Assembly: GCA_037102815.1 (NCBI GenBank)
Contig: BTPP01000003.1
Coordinates: 4,526,001 to 4,590,000 of the forward strand
From: Neurospora intermedia
Lineage: Eukaryota > Ascomycota > Sordariomycetes > Sordariales > Sordariaceae
Direction of reading: 5' to 3'
DNA length: 64,000 bases
Below are positions 46,492 through 57,120 of this stretch, one piece after another (the first letter of the stretch is position 1; each line of letters opens with the position of its first letter). Under the pieces are notes generated by a model. The model was not told where the DNA came from. It was given only the letters and a program-made list of their open reading frames with translations, and did no database searches. Made by a program: the position numbers and the translations under genes.

Positions 46492-49365
46492 ATGGCTCCC
46501 CTGGCCAGCGAACCCCGCCAAGTCCGAGTGGTCCTCGACCTCCCCAAGCGCAAGGCACTCTACACACTTGTCGTCGAAACGACAGATTGGATGAAATCCC
46601 AGCTCATTCTCAAAAACCCCAATCAGAACCCCAACCAGAGCAGCACCTCCCGGCAACAATCCAGATCCTCAGGTCCATCTCTCCTCAACAATCTGGACAA
46701 CGACGACACCGGACAAATTGGCCCTCCTCTACCCAGCCGACCAAGCGCCGGTCCGCGCTCCAACTCCAACTTCAGTGGCAGTGACAAAATCGGCCCCCTC
46801 CGCGCCGCCGCCCTCTCCCACTTCGACACCTGGCGCTCCTCGCTGCTACAATCCCTCAAAGACCTCCTCAGCCCCGCCGATTCTACGCAAGAAATCGACG
46901 CCCGGCGACAGCGCTCTGAACGGCTAGCCAAACAAAGACTGGAGTCCCCGGCGCCTGGTGAGAACTTGATTGATTCTGGCGATCTTCTCGGTCCGGTAGC
47001 CGAGGAGGACGGCAAAGCCAAGGCTCTAAGGCAGCGACAGAAGGAGGTGGCGGCTTTGCAAAGCAGGTACCATGCGATTCCGACGAGGTTGACGGCTGTG
47101 AGTCAGGAGGACAGGGAGGAAGTGGTGGTTTGCCTTTTGTTGATGTTGCTGTCAAGTGGAAAGTATACAGCAGAGTCAAGGACGTTCTTGGTGTACCTGT
47201 GCTCCGCCTTGGAGTTGCCGCTTTCCTTTCTGAACTCCCAAGAAGCAGAGGTGGCTACCAGCCTGGTCGAGTCCTCGACAAGTCCCGAGGCACGGGAACA
47301 ACAAATGTCAGCAGCCAAAGAAGCCGAAGAGCGGAAGAAAGCCAATCAAGTGGGCCGATTCTGGAAAGTTGGCCTGGCTTCCGTTGCAGGAGCAGCCATC
47401 ATCGGTGTCACGGGCGGCCTGGCCGCACCGGCCGTGGCGGGGGTTATTGGCGGCTTGATGGGTAGTGTCGGCTTGGGAGGCGTGGCTAGTTTCCTGGGAG
47501 TGTTTTGGATGAACGGTGCGCTGGTGGGAACGCTTTTCGGTGCTCTGGGCGCACAAATGACGGGAGAGATAGTGGATCAGTATGCGCGCGAAGTCGAGGA
47601 CTTTGCGTTTCTGCCATTGTCTGGAGGTACGAATCAGGAGAGGTTGAGGCTAACGATCGGTATCAACGGGTGGTTAACCGAGTCACTTTCTTCGTTGACT
47701 GCTCCCTGGTCGGCGCTGGACCCGCGGTCGTCGAACCTGTTTGCGCTGCGGTATGAGGTTGCGGCGATGTTGAATCTGGGAAATGCTATGAAGGCAATGG
47801 TCACGAGCGCGGCGTGGACTTATGTCAAGGTCGAGCTGCTGAAGCGCACGGTGCTGGCCACGTTGTGGTCAGCTTTATGGCCGATTTCGCTGCTGTCGAT
47901 GGCGTCGGCGCTGGATAACCCTTTCTCTCTGGCGAAGAACCGGTCGGAGAAGGCGGGCAAGATTCTGGCGGATGCGCTGATTAATAGAGTGCAGGGTGAA
48001 CGGCCTGTGACGCTGATCGGGTATTCTCTGGGTGCAAGGGTTATTTACTCTTGCTTGCGTACGCTGGCGGAGCGGAGGGCGTTTGGACTTGTTGATGAGG
48101 TGATCCTCATCGGTGCGCCGGTGCCGAGCGATAGGGATGCGTGGGAGATGATGAGGAGCGTGGTCAGTGGTAAGCTGTGGAATGTGTGCTCGGGTAATGA
48201 TTATCTCCTGGGCTTCATTTACCGGACCAGTTCCATTCAATTGGGCGTGGCAGGACTGCAGGAGATCAAGGGTATTGAGGGCGTTGAGAATCTCGATTTG
48301 ACGGGCACGGTCAAGGGACATATGCGTTATCCGGACATCTTGGGTAAAATTCTGGAGAAGTGTGGTGTTGAAATCAAGGAAGGATTTGGAGGCGAAATTG
48401 AAGCTGAGCAGGATCTCACGAGGGAGGAAGAAATCATTCTGGCAGATATGGAGGCTCAAGGAAAGCTTCCCGCGCTTGTCACGAAGAAAGGCAACCAGGA
48501 GGGCGGATTGGTTGACTTTGAAAGGGAAGACGAGCAGCAGTCGCATCATGATCCGCCGCCCAAGTACGCAGTGATGGATCCATATGCTTCTTCTTCCTCG
48601 AGGCCATCGATGGAGCAGCAACAGAAGGAACAAACACCGCCGCTACCACCGAGACCCCAACCCCAACGGACTGCCATGGCCAAACCTACCTCGTCACTCC
48701 TAGCCAGTAGCAACAACCCTCTAGGTTATTCTAGTCCATCATCATCATCCAAACCCGCCGCGGATGACGACTTCTCCAGGCAGTTCCTCTCTGGCCCATC
48801 CTCAAAATCCACATCCTCTGCGCTCTCCGATCTAGCATCTCTATCACTCACTCCTCAACAATCCACCTCTACTACCACCAATGCGGCCGCCGCTACTACC
48901 CGCTCCCAGTCATCACAGCCCAACAACCCCCATCCCCATCTCCTCCTCCCTTCAGACCAACAACAACAAAAACCGCTCGGCCGATCCACCACCACCACCA
49001 CCACATCACCCGGTTCCGATTTCTCTACCGTCCGTGGCGTTGTGCCAGCGATCCATCGCAGCAACACTGCCCCCATCAAGCAAGACATTCCGCGGGATAT
49101 TCCCCTTGTCAGCAGCAGCAGCAGCAGCAGGCCGTCGCCACCTGTGCAGTCCAAGTCCGAACCAGTAAAGAATAGAATTGGGGAGGAGGGTGATAGTAGT
49201 GATGATGATGACACTGGACGAAGATATGGAATTAAGATGGTTGATAATGATGATCATAGCGAGGGGGAGTTGGGTTTTGTGGAGCCGATTCCTATGGAGG
49301 AGGAGGAGGAGGAGGGTGGTCATAGTGGTCATGGTGGTCACAGTGGGCATGGAGGTTGGAGGTAG
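46492..49365 (+). CDS. DUF726/TMCO4-family predicted membrane lipase
   Basis: Single exon, 957 residues. The N-terminal 230 residues are polar. A glycine-rich double membrane segment lies at about residues 295-360 (VGLASVAGAAIIGVTGGLAA; GVFWMNGALVGTLFGALGAQ). The alpha/beta-hydrolase part follows, with the nucleophile elbow GYSLGAR (Ser about 510) and the conserved PVPSDRDAWEMMRSVVSGK and GHMRYPD segments; His of GHMRYPD is the probable catalytic base. This is the domain family of human TMCO4 and yeast Mil1 (YFL034W). The C-terminal about 300 residues are low complexity (Ser, Pro, Gln, Thr runs), ending in acidic repeats and GGHSGHGGHSGHGG. The lipase activity is inferred from the motif, not shown. 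Confidence 0.9.
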   Translation: MAPLASEPRQVRVVLDLPKRKALYTLVVETTDWMKSQLILKNPNQNPNQSSTSRQQSRSSGPSLLNNLDNDDTGQIGPPLPSRPSAGPRSNSNFSGSDKIGPLRAAALSHFDTWRSSLLQSLKDLLSPADSTQEIDARRQRSERLAKQRLESPAPGENLIDSGDLLGPVAEEDGKAKALRQRQKEVAALQSRYHAIPTRLTAVSQEDREEVVVCLLLMLLSSGKYTAESRTFLVYLCSALELPLSFLNSQEAEVATSLVESSTSPEAREQQMSAAKEAEERKKANQVGRFWKVGLASVAGAAIIGVTGGLAAPAVAGVIGGLMGSVGLGGVASFLGVFWMNGALVGTLFGALGAQMTGEIVDQYAREVEDFAFLPLSGGTNQERLRLTIGINGWLTESLSSLTAPWSALDPRSSNLFALRYEVAAMLNLGNAMKAMVTSAAWTYVKVELLKRTVLATLWSALWPISLLSMASALDNPFSLAKNRSEKAGKILADALINRVQGERPVTLIGYSLGARVIYSCLRTLAERRAFGLVDEVILIGAPVPSDRDAWEMMRSVVSGKLWNVCSGNDYLLGFIYRTSSIQLGVAGLQEIKGIEGVENLDLTGTVKGHMRYPDILGKILEKCGVEIKEGFGGEIEAEQDLTREEEIILADMEAQGKLPALVTKKGNQEGGLVDFEREDEQQSHHDPPPKYAVMDPYASSSSRPSMEQQQKEQTPPLPPRPQPQRTAMAKPTSSLLASSNNPLGYSSPSSSSKPAADDDFSRQFLSGPSSKSTSSALSDLASLSLTPQQSTSTTTNAAAATTRSQSSQPNNPHPHLLLPSDQQQQKPLGRSTTTTTTSPGSDFSTVRGVVPAIHRSNTAPIKQDIPRDIPLVSSSSSSRPSPPVQSKSEPVKNRIGEEGDSSDDDDTGRRYGIKMVDNDDHSEGELGFVEPIPMEEEEEEGGHSGHGGHSGHGGWR

Positions 49366-50213
49366 AAGGAAAGGAGAGGAAGCGTTCTTGGATGGGGTGG
49401 TTTGAAAGCAGTGTTTGTGGTTTTTGGCCAATGGTCTGACCATTCATTGGTGGAGTTAGGTTGATTGTTGGCGGGTCCATGTCGTAGAGAAACCTGGATT
49501 GGATTTTCATTGAGGGTAGATAGATTAGCAGGAAAGGGATTCAGGAGAAGCAAAGAGGAGAGAGCTAGAAGGAAAGATGGTAGGTTTGTACACACTTTCA
49601 TAGATTAGTACACACCCAGTAATGGTATTCAACTAAAGCTCATCGGCATCATACCACTCTCAGTTGCAACAGCATTTGATATCAAGTGACATTCAGATCA
49701 GCCACGAGGGTGGTGAGCACAATCACAACCTCGATATTAAGTCAATGTGTTGAGACTCTGCCGATACCTGTTTCGAGTTTTGACTATCGATTCTCTGATG
49801 TTGACCTTTGGCTCTTCACCAACTTGATTGCAACCGTGGACTGAGCTAACACCACAATATACCTTCCGTTTTCAAAGACACCTTTTTATTTTTGTGATGT
49901 CACTTTCTATTCGTTTCCAGCCAGGTATTGAGACAGACGCCAAGCGCTAGGGGCGGGCGAGCGAAACAAAAAGGAGCAGTGAAAAATAACCAATTCTCAT
50001 ACACATGATATAACTCCGTCATTTTCCCTAGGTACTAGATACTATCAAAGGCGCCCTTTTTTTCATACATACGATGGATGACGCAGTGCAAAAAAACCAC
50101 AAACAACGAAAAAAGAAACCCGCAGGTATCATGTCTATCTATACCATAATATTTCGCACAAGACAAGGGCGAACATTTACTTTCCTTCCTTCCTTTCTCT
50201 AAACAGGACGGAA
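49366..50213. other. Intergenic region between convergent genes
   Basis: About 850 bases with the 3' flanks of the DUF726 gene (+) and noc2 (-). No gene or RNA was recognised. Confidence 0.5.
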
Positions 50214-52580
50214 TCACTCGTCATCCTCCTCCTCCTCTTCATCCTCCTCTTCATCTTCCTCATCCTCCTCATCATCATCCTCCTCCTCCTCAGCAAGATC
50301 ATCATGATCCTCCTCATCGCTATCCTCCTCATCCTCCTCAGCCTGCTTCCCCAGCCTCTCCTCCTCTTCCTCCTCCTTCCTCTTCTTCTCATCCTCCTTC
50401 CTCGCCTCCTCCATCATCTTCCTCTTCTCCGCCCTCAACTTCCTCTGGCTCACCACAAACGCACCCAGCGGCGTCTTCTCCCACTCAAAGTCCCTGAGGA
50501 ACGCCTCGACCTGTGTGCGATCGTTGGGCGCAAAGTCGACGCGGTTGCGCTTGTCCTCGATGAACTTGGCGTTGGACTCAATCTTCTGCACCAAAAGGGC
50601 CAGCTGTGTACCGATCTTGCCGTTGTTGTTGCCAGTGCTCTTCTTGCGGGAGTCCTTGAGCCAGCGCTTCAAGGCAACGACGACGGGAAGGGAGAACTCG
50701 GGGAAGGCGATGTTGCGCGACCAGAGGACGAAGTACTCAGACAACAACTCGACGACTTGCTCGCCGAGACCGTCCTGGTAGACGCGCGTGCGAAGGTAGG
50801 ACTTGGGCGCCTTGTAGGCGGTGGCAAAGTCGAGCGGTTTGAGGGTGGACGACTTGGGAGGCTTCTTCATCTCGGCGGAGTTGAGGACCTCGAGGAGGGC
50901 GGAGGCCAGAGGGATGTAGGTGTCGGTGGCACGCGAGAGGCGCAGGAGCGAGCGGATGAGCTGGAAGCGCAGAGGGAAGTAGAGGGCAGTAGGGATGAGG
51001 CGCATGGCGCCGAGGGTAACTTGTACCAAGGGGTAGATAAGGAGCTTGAGCTGAGACTCCTTGCCGGCTTCGGCCTCCTTGAGCGGGGAGCAATGCTCGG
51101 AGAGGACGCACGACCAGAAGTCGAGCGAGTGCACGTACTGCCAGTTGTAGACGTTGCGGAAGGCGTTGTTCTTGTTGTTGACGATGGAGTTGCGAAGGTG
51201 GATGGCCAGCTGGCGGATGAAGCCGAAGGCGGTGGTGTAGCCGAGGGTCTGGTCGAGACCCCAGAGCTCGGCCGCCGAGTTCTTCATGATGTTGATGCCC
51301 GCCACCGTGTTGACGTTAGTCAGGCGGCAGCCCTGCACAAGACCCTGGTAAACGGCCTTGAGGACCGTCTCGCGCACGCCCTTGTCTGAGATGACCATCA
51401 GGCGCCGGGCGACCAGGAAAGCTGTTATCCTGGTGGCTTCGGTGCTGGCAGACTGCGACCAGAAAGCAACAACCGTCTTGATCAAGACCTTGAGAAGCTT
51501 TCTGAAGGAAAGGAGGTAAGGGAGGAGAGGCTCAAGAGCGGAGATTGTGAGTTTAAGGGTGGGCTCGTCGGAGAGGGTGCCGAGGAGGTGGATGATGGAG
51601 GCGGCGTAGTTCTTGACGAGCTGCGAAAGGATCTTGAACTTCTTGGTATCGGTGTTGACGTAGGCCTTGCCGGAGGCGGACTCCTTGACAGGTACGTGGT
51701 GTGCGAGCACCTCGGGAATATGCTTAAGGGCCAGAACCAAAATGTCGTTGAAGGCATCTGGGTTGTTGATGGTGTATCGTTGGGGCTTTTCGTCGTCGTC
51801 CTCGTTCAGGTGGGCGGCGCAACGGAAGGCTATTACTACCTGGCGAGCGGCTCTAAGTGACTTTGTTTCCTCGATCTGTGCCTTCCACTTGGCGATCATC
51901 TTCTGGGTGAGTTCGAAGCCGTTCTCCTCGTCGGCAGCCTTGGTATCCTTCTTTTGCTTCTTCTTCTTGGGCTCCTCGCCCTCGCCCTCGCTCCCGCTGA
52001 GCTCGTCAATCTCGGAAAAGTCTGCGTTTTCGTCGAACTCGAGGGCCTCTGGGTCGTTCTCCTTCAAGAACTTGTAGAATTCGGGATCCTTTTCGGCGAG
52101 CGAGGCCATGGCTTCCTTGGTCATGCCGGTAGGGGCGGCACCGTCTACGACCTCGTCATCCTCCTCGTCGTCGTCGCTAACCTCGTCGTGGGAAATATCG
52201 TCGTCGGAGAAGTCGACATCGCTGCCCTCGTCTGCTGATGGCTCCTCCTCGGCGTCGGACTCTTCTTGGTCGCGTTTCCTCTTGCCCAACTTGCCGGAGG
52301 CATCCTTGGTCTTCTTGTCGAGAATCTCGAAGCCGCCCTGGAAGAAGTCGTCGACGGTCATTTCGCCGGCGGCGGCAGTACCGAGGTTCTTCTTGGCGTG
52401 AACAGGCTTCTTGCCGCCATCGGGGCCCTTGATGAAGGCGTCATCTTGGGACTTCTTGGCCTGCTTCTTTTGCTTGATCTGTTCTTTTTGCTTGATCTTC
52501 TGAACGACCTTTCTGCGTTCTAGAACACCCTTTAGGTGCTTCTTTTCGAACTTTTTCGTTTGTTTGACGTTTTTGACCAT
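50214..52580 (-). CDS. noc2: Nucleolar complex protein 2 (Noc2), ribosome assembly
   Basis: Single exon; I use the ATG at 52580 (MVKNVKQTKKFEKKHLKGVL), giving 788 residues, because the family starts there. The open frame upstream to 52754 has no such similarity. A Lys-rich N-terminus with nuclear localisation character and the motif TVDDFFQGGFE lies before long acidic stretches (about 110-220). The Noc2 alpha-helical repeat domain covers about residues 250-720, with FRNVYNWQYVHSLDFWSCVL and YPLVQVTLGAMRLIPT recognisable. The C-terminus is a Lys/Arg/Glu coiled coil, then an almost pure Asp/Glu tail of about 50 residues from GAG/GAC repeats. Noc2 binds Noc1 in early and Noc3 in later pre-60S particles and is needed for their nuclear export. 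Confidence 0.96.
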   Translation of the reverse strand: MVKNVKQTKKFEKKHLKGVLERRKVVQKIKQKEQIKQKKQAKKSQDDAFIKGPDGGKKPVHAKKNLGTAAAGEMTVDDFFQGGFEILDKKTKDASGKLGKRKRDQEESDAEEEPSADEGSDVDFSDDDISHDEVSDDDEEDDEVVDGAAPTGMTKEAMASLAEKDPEFYKFLKENDPEALEFDENADFSEIDELSGSEGEGEEPKKKKQKKDTKAADEENGFELTQKMIAKWKAQIEETKSLRAARQVVIAFRCAAHLNEDDDEKPQRYTINNPDAFNDILVLALKHIPEVLAHHVPVKESASGKAYVNTDTKKFKILSQLVKNYAASIIHLLGTLSDEPTLKLTISALEPLLPYLLSFRKLLKVLIKTVVAFWSQSASTEATRITAFLVARRLMVISDKGVRETVLKAVYQGLVQGCRLTNVNTVAGINIMKNSAAELWGLDQTLGYTTAFGFIRQLAIHLRNSIVNNKNNAFRNVYNWQYVHSLDFWSCVLSEHCSPLKEAEAGKESQLKLLIYPLVQVTLGAMRLIPTALYFPLRFQLIRSLLRLSRATDTYIPLASALLEVLNSAEMKKPPKSSTLKPLDFATAYKAPKSYLRTRVYQDGLGEQVVELLSEYFVLWSRNIAFPEFSLPVVVALKRWLKDSRKKSTGNNNGKIGTQLALLVQKIESNAKFIEDKRNRVDFAPNDRTQVEAFLRDFEWEKTPLGAFVVSQRKLRAEKRKMMEEARKEDEKKRKEEEEEERLGKQAEEDEEDSDEEDHDDLAEEEEDDDEEDEEDEEEDEEEEEDDE

Positions 52581-53047
52581 GATGGGCGACTGGCTGGGTG
52601 GAGTGATGTGTCCAGTCTGGTCAATGGGGTGTGGTGTGTTTTTTTTTCTGGTCTTTAGTGAAGTGAACCGGGAAGTGGAAGTAGAAGCCAATTCCTGTCC
52701 GCGACCACCAAATCTGACCCGTGCTCTCTGCTCTTGCCGTCGCGGTCCTCCCAAACTTTTTTCTCCTCTTAGATCCCGGGGTTCTTATCGGCTGCTCTTA
52801 TCGGTAAAACGCTAGTCTGTTCCTGGACCTAGCGTTGTGCTTGGCGGGGCACTTCTGTCACTGTGAGGATCCACTCTTGACCGGCGCATGCAGCTTGTCT
52901 TGGAACGTCCTCGCAGCTCTCCATCCACTGGAGCTTCAGTGCTTCACCCGCAAGCCGGAGGTACTCGTCATCTTCAAGTTCCATGATTTCCATCATGAAG
53001 TATCCAACAGCAAGAACAGCGACTCTTGATAATCTCAGTCGTCCATC
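52581..53047. promoter_or_regulatory. Divergent promoter region of noc2 and vps28
   Basis: 467 bases between two outward-facing start codons. It must hold both promoters. A T9 run lies at 52639-52647. No factor site was recognised with confidence. Confidence 0.5.
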
Positions 53048-53921
53048 ATGATTTCCCGCCAGCCATACGCGCCTACACCACATAGCTATGTTCCCAACAC
53101 TACACTCTCAGCTACGATAAACCTGGATGAAGTAAACAAACCCCACTCGGATATTTGGCCATGTCATATCATGAGGTGGTCCATCTACTGACAACATGAT
53201 GCCATTCCAACTTTAACAGGAAGTGAAGCTCGCCGACACTCGGGCTGAGCGTGACCTCCAGGACTCATTAGCCGAGATCTTCAGTATTATTGTTACTCTG
53301 GATGAGCTGGAAAAGGCATTCCTCAAAGATGCCATCCCCGAGGCCGATTATACCGAGATCTGTGAGAGATCGCTGAAGCAGTACAAGTCGCTTGTCGCTG
53401 ACGAGACTGTCGCCAAGGCATTCGTTGGCTTGGAGGAGTTCAAGGCCAAGTGGGATGTGCGTATAATATCGAACTCAATTCACTGTTATTGATGAGTTTG
53501 ACTCGCTTACACACACACCTCTCCATAGCTCGAGGTCCCTCGCGCAACCGAACGCATCCGCGTCGGCATGCCCTCAACGGCCGTCAACGCCTCCTCCGGT
53601 CCAGCACCCGCAACAGTTGCCGCTTCTGGAGGCACGAGCGGCACTCTCATTCTCGAAGCCACTCAGGACTTCATCACATTCCTTGATGCCTTGCGTCTCG
53701 GTCTATTGGCCAAGGATCAGCTGCACCCTCTCCTAACAGACGTGATCCAGTCGGTGAACAAGGTGACGGACAGGGACTTTGACAATAGGGGCAAGATCGT
53801 GCAGTGGCTGATCACCCTTAACCAGATGAAGGCGACGGAAGAGCTGAGCGAGGAGCAGGTCAGGGAGTTGGAGCTGGATATCAACTCGGCGTATCAAGGC
53901 TTCAAGAGCACACTTACGTAG
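53048..53921 (+). CDS. vps28: ESCRT-I subunit Vps28
   Basis: Three exons: 53048-53131, 53220-53456, 53529-53921; introns of 88 and 72 bases; 237 residues, the usual Vps28 length. The first exon (MISRQPYAPTPHSYVPNTTL) is short; splicing joins NLDE to EVKLADTRAERD. The N-terminal core domain (residues about 28-110) binds Vps23/Tsg101 and Vps37: LAEIFSIIVTLDELEKAFLKD and YTEICERSLKQYKSLV are family motifs. A Ser/Ala-rich linker leads to the C-terminal four-helix domain (about 145-235) with FDNRGKIVQWLITLNQMKA, which contacts ESCRT-II. The product sorts ubiquitinated cargo on endosomes. Its stop codon is only 51 bases from that of the convergent mdm12 gene. Confidence 0.95.
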
Positions 53922-53972
53922 GACCAGTCGTGTTACAGGATTTTGACGGGTATCTAGTAGTAGTGAGCATCG

Positions 53973-55979
53973 CTACACCAAGAACGTCCAAAAGCTAGGA
54001 TAAACAAATTCCTCCTCAAAGATCCTCCTCACCTGCTCCAGCACGAATCTTTCCACCTTACCCACGTTCTTCAAGCTCTGCTTACCGCTTTCCCTCTGCC
54101 CAATCTCACTTTCGACGCGGATTTCCTGCAACAGCCCACCCATCTTTGTCTTTGCCCCGTCGCTGCCTCCTCCTATCCCAGAACCATTCCCGCTCCCAGC
54201 AGCCTTGTTCTCCTCCCCACCCACAGCAGCCACCGCATCTTCGGGGCTCAAAAAGCAGAAATGCACTCTTTTCCTGATATTCGCCACCACTCCCACGCCA
54301 TCGAACGTGAGTCCCGTGATGCTCAACCGCACCGGAATCCCAACAAAGCTGGGCATGGGGTAATCCAACAAGATGTCAGCCGTCAACAACAGCTTCACAT
54401 CGCCAGCGTATTTGATGCGGAACACAGCTTGGATATCCTCCACCCTTGGTTCCCGAAACCGTTGCCTTTCTTCTTCCCCTTCCTCTTCCTCCTCTTCATC
54501 TTCCTCAGGCTCCAGCTGTTGTTGAGCCGGGTGGTCCCGATGATCATGCATCCCATCCAAGAACCCGTCATCGTCATCCAAGATGGCCGACCCCGCCCGG
54601 TTGTTACTTGTCCCAGCCGAGTTAGGCGCCAAGGTAGAAACGCTATGCTTCTCCCTCAGCCCTTGCTTGGGAATCTGTAGTCTCGGTCCACTCGTCGCCA
54701 GTGCACCAGCAGCACCAGCACCAGCCGCCCCAATTCCCCTTCCCCCAATCCCCAGTCCCACTGCCGGCGATGGCGTAGACGACGGTGGCGAAGTAGCTGC
54801 TGCTGCTGCCGAGAATAACCCTTGTCTCTCCGCCGGCGCCTGCGCAACCGGGCTATAATCGCCCACCGAGTTCAAGCTCTGCGAAGAAGGATTCCTCTTG
54901 TGTCTCGGACCCGTCGGGATGGCTAACACAGGCGCAGTCGGCGGGTAGCCCATGCTTGCCATGCTTCCCATGCCCGCCATGCCCATTCCGCGACCAATGC
55001 CTCCCACGCCGCCGGCGGTTCCCAAGGTACCTAATGGAGTGCTGGTGCCGGTGAGGGGGCTGGGTCCCGGGGCGGGTTTTCCAGTTCCAACTCCCGGGAA
55101 GTGAAGCCGGAGATTGGGCGTGGATGAGCTGTGAAGACCTTGGTTTGTTGCTGCTGCTTGTGCTGCTCCTACTGGTCCTCCCACTCCTCCTCCACTTCCT
55201 GCTCCTGGTAGCATGTTATTTTGTTGCTGTTGTTGTTGGTCTGCAATCCACGAGGGACCGCGCTGGTGGGCGGCGCCAGCTACGGCGGCTAGAGGCGTTT
55301 GTGTGCCGGAGAGGCCGGCGGTGAATTGCGAGGTGAAGTAATGCAGATTGAGGTTGGAGGTCCCGCCGGGGATTCCGGGGGTAGACACGCCGAGGAAGGG
55401 AGAGCCTAGGTCGGCGTGGTGGTGGTTGGTGCCGTGGGCGGGACCTCCGAGACCTGCTGTGTTTGGGTCCCGGTAATATCTGCCATCTCTGTCCAGGCTC
55501 TGTGAACTGTTGTTGCCACTGCCGCCGTTGTAGTGTGGGTTCAGGTGCGGTGGGAGGTAAGCTACTCTGCCTGGATTAGGGCCACTTCCATTTCGGCTTC
55601 CGGTACTGCTGTTTACTGTGAGTCTTCGCCGTGATTCTGAGGCAGAGGCGCCTCTCAGCCTGCCGTACTGCTGCTCGACTGGGTCGTCGACGTATTCGCC
55701 TTCATTTTCGTAGGCAATGTCTTCTTCCGAGTCTGATTCTTCCGAAGAGTCTATACCGGGTTGCTCTTCGTAAAAGTCGGGAAGGGGGTCGGTGATATCC
55801 TTGAGCTCGATCTCGGGAGGGATGGAGCCAAACTCAAAGTCGTGGACGGTGACGGACTTGATGAAACGCGGTAGTGGGACGGCCTGGAACTTTTCGTGAA
55901 TAAAATCGCGGATTTTGTGGGCGAGTTCTTGGCCGTCGGGGCCGCCGGTGACGGTGTCCCAGTTGAGGTCGATTGACAT
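53973..55979 (-). CDS. mdm12: ERMES complex subunit Mdm12 with a long low-complexity insert
   Basis: Single exon; I choose the ATG at 55979 ([20 protein letters not shown]), the conserved Mdm12 start, over the open frame upstream. 668 residues. The SMP domain is in two parts: residues about 1-75 ([43 protein letters not shown]) and about 525-668 ([18 protein letters not shown], then [22 protein letters not shown] and [13 protein letters not shown]). Between them lie about 450 residues of Gly/Ser/Asn/Pro/Gln-rich sequence with an acidic block. Mdm12 bridges Mmm1 (ER) and Mdm10/Mdm34 (mitochondrion) and carries lipid in its SMP tunnel. The insert position between the two SMP halves is known for fungal Mdm12, but here it is large; most relatives I recall are about 430-450 residues. 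Confidence 0.95.
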   Translation of the reverse strand: MSIDLNWDTVTGGPDGQELAHKIRDFIHEKFQAVPLPRFIKSVTVHDFEFGSIPPEIELKDITDPLPDFYEEQPGIDSSEESDSEEDIAYENEGEYVDDPVEQQYGRLRGASASESRRRLTVNSSTGSRNGSGPNPGRVAYLPPHLNPHYNGGSGNNSSQSLDRDGRYYRDPNTAGLGGPAHGTNHHHADLGSPFLGVSTPGIPGGTSNLNLHYFTSQFTAGLSGTQTPLAAVAGAAHQRGPSWIADQQQQQQNNMLPGAGSGGGVGGPVGAAQAAATNQGLHSSSTPNLRLHFPGVGTGKPAPGPSPLTGTSTPLGTLGTAGGVGGIGRGMGMAGMGSMASMGYPPTAPVLAIPTGPRHKRNPSSQSLNSVGDYSPVAQAPAERQGLFSAAAAATSPPSSTPSPAVGLGIGGRGIGAAGAGAAGALATSGPRLQIPKQGLREKHSVSTLAPNSAGTSNNRAGSAILDDDDGFLDGMHDHRDHPAQQQLEPEEDEEEEEEGEEERQRFREPRVEDIQAVFRIKYAGDVKLLLTADILLDYPMPSFVGIPVRLSITGLTFDGVGVVANIRKRVHFCFLSPEDAVAAVGGEENKAAGSGNGSGIGGGSDGAKTKMGGLLQEIRVESEIGQRESGKQSLKNVGKVERFVLEQVRRIFEEEFVYPSFWTFLV

Positions 55980-57120
55980 GGAGGAGTGAGGTGTGAGAGG
56001 GGTAGTAGTTGTGGTGGACGTCAACTGTCTTTAATGACGAATTGAAGTGAGGTTTCGAGGTTGAAGTTGAAAGTCAAGGGTTGAGAGTAATGAGACATGG
56101 GATTGTTAGGGCACTGTATGGAGCTCAAGTCCCATCACCGATAACCCTGAGCGCGAACAAGTATCATTGTCTTCTGACATTGTTAGAACCAGACATCGCA
56201 GTAGTGTTGATTCATCCAAACCGTTCTTGTATAATAATTGGCCCTTCAACCTCTCCTTCATTAATCCTGCTTTCAAGTTCTAAACGTGTAGGCACGATGA
56301 GTTATCTCAAAGACATCAGGGAAGCATGCAAGGAAGGATGGAAGAGAGACTTGAGTTAGACGGAATACTGTTTGCGACATGGGCGCATACTGTAGAAGAA
56401 TGCATAGCGATCAGAAATTGGAAAGCACATTGCTCACCTCAACTGTTTCATGTTAACAAGATCATCATGTCAGACACCCGAAAGAATTGACTCACAAGGT
56501 GATATTGAAATCCAATATCAGAGGACATATCAGATCACTCCATTATCCGCCAACGGAGGAGTGGATGAGGCGAGAATAACCCTAACCCGAGCTGCATTCT
56601 GTACGTAACTTCCCCCGCCAGGCATGGCGGCAGTGGAGGCACCGCAGCCGAAAAGTGGGTCGTTTCCCAGGGCAACCAAGGAGCGTGACCCTTGATCAAC
56701 AAAGGGTGCCACTTTTGCATTTTCCCTTTCCCTCAATTGTTGACTTTTGAATCACCCTCCCGCATCCTCCATCCAATCCAATCCCCTCCCAAAAATTCGG
56801 GTGTGCAAATAGCCTAGGATTCCGAGCGCGATCCTGCTCACACACCCACCACCTTTCTTGCCAAGTGCTTCTCTGTTTATCATTCTCACTTTTCCCGCCA
56901 CTTCGCACATCGGTTATCCTCCTCGTGTCGTTTGCCTGTTGCATCGAGTCTTCGCTTTGCCCCAACAACCCGTCGAGCAAGGAACCCTTACCTTACCACC
57001 GCGATAAACACCCCGCCGCGCAAACATCAACAACCACCCTTCATGATTCGCCCTTAATTCTTTGCTATAGAAGAGTCTCGTCGCCAATATCTTCAACCAC
57101 ACATCACCACATCGCCCATC
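55980..57120. other. Divergent intergenic region of mdm12 and the BRCT gene
   Basis: About 1.1 kb. Only short frames without motifs (for example 56081-56359). The last 150 bases before 57121 are rich in CAAC/CATCAC and probably leader. No RNA gene was recognised. Confidence 0.5.

Noticed and set aside
50218-50400. Repeat array considered as CRISPR or minisatellite
   Set aside because: It is the in-frame poly-Asp/Glu tail of Noc2; no spacers or regular unit.
50304-51389. 361-codon plus frame opposite noc2
   Set aside because: Shadow of noc2; composition explained by its acidic codons; no homology recognised.
52581-52754. N-terminal extension of noc2 upstream of 52580
   Set aside because: Open but unlike the family, whose N-terminus starts at the Lys-rich MVKNVKQ segment; probably untranslated leader.
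56081-56359. 92-codon plus frame upstream of the BRCT gene
   Set aside because: Short, begins in the mdm12 leader, no family features.
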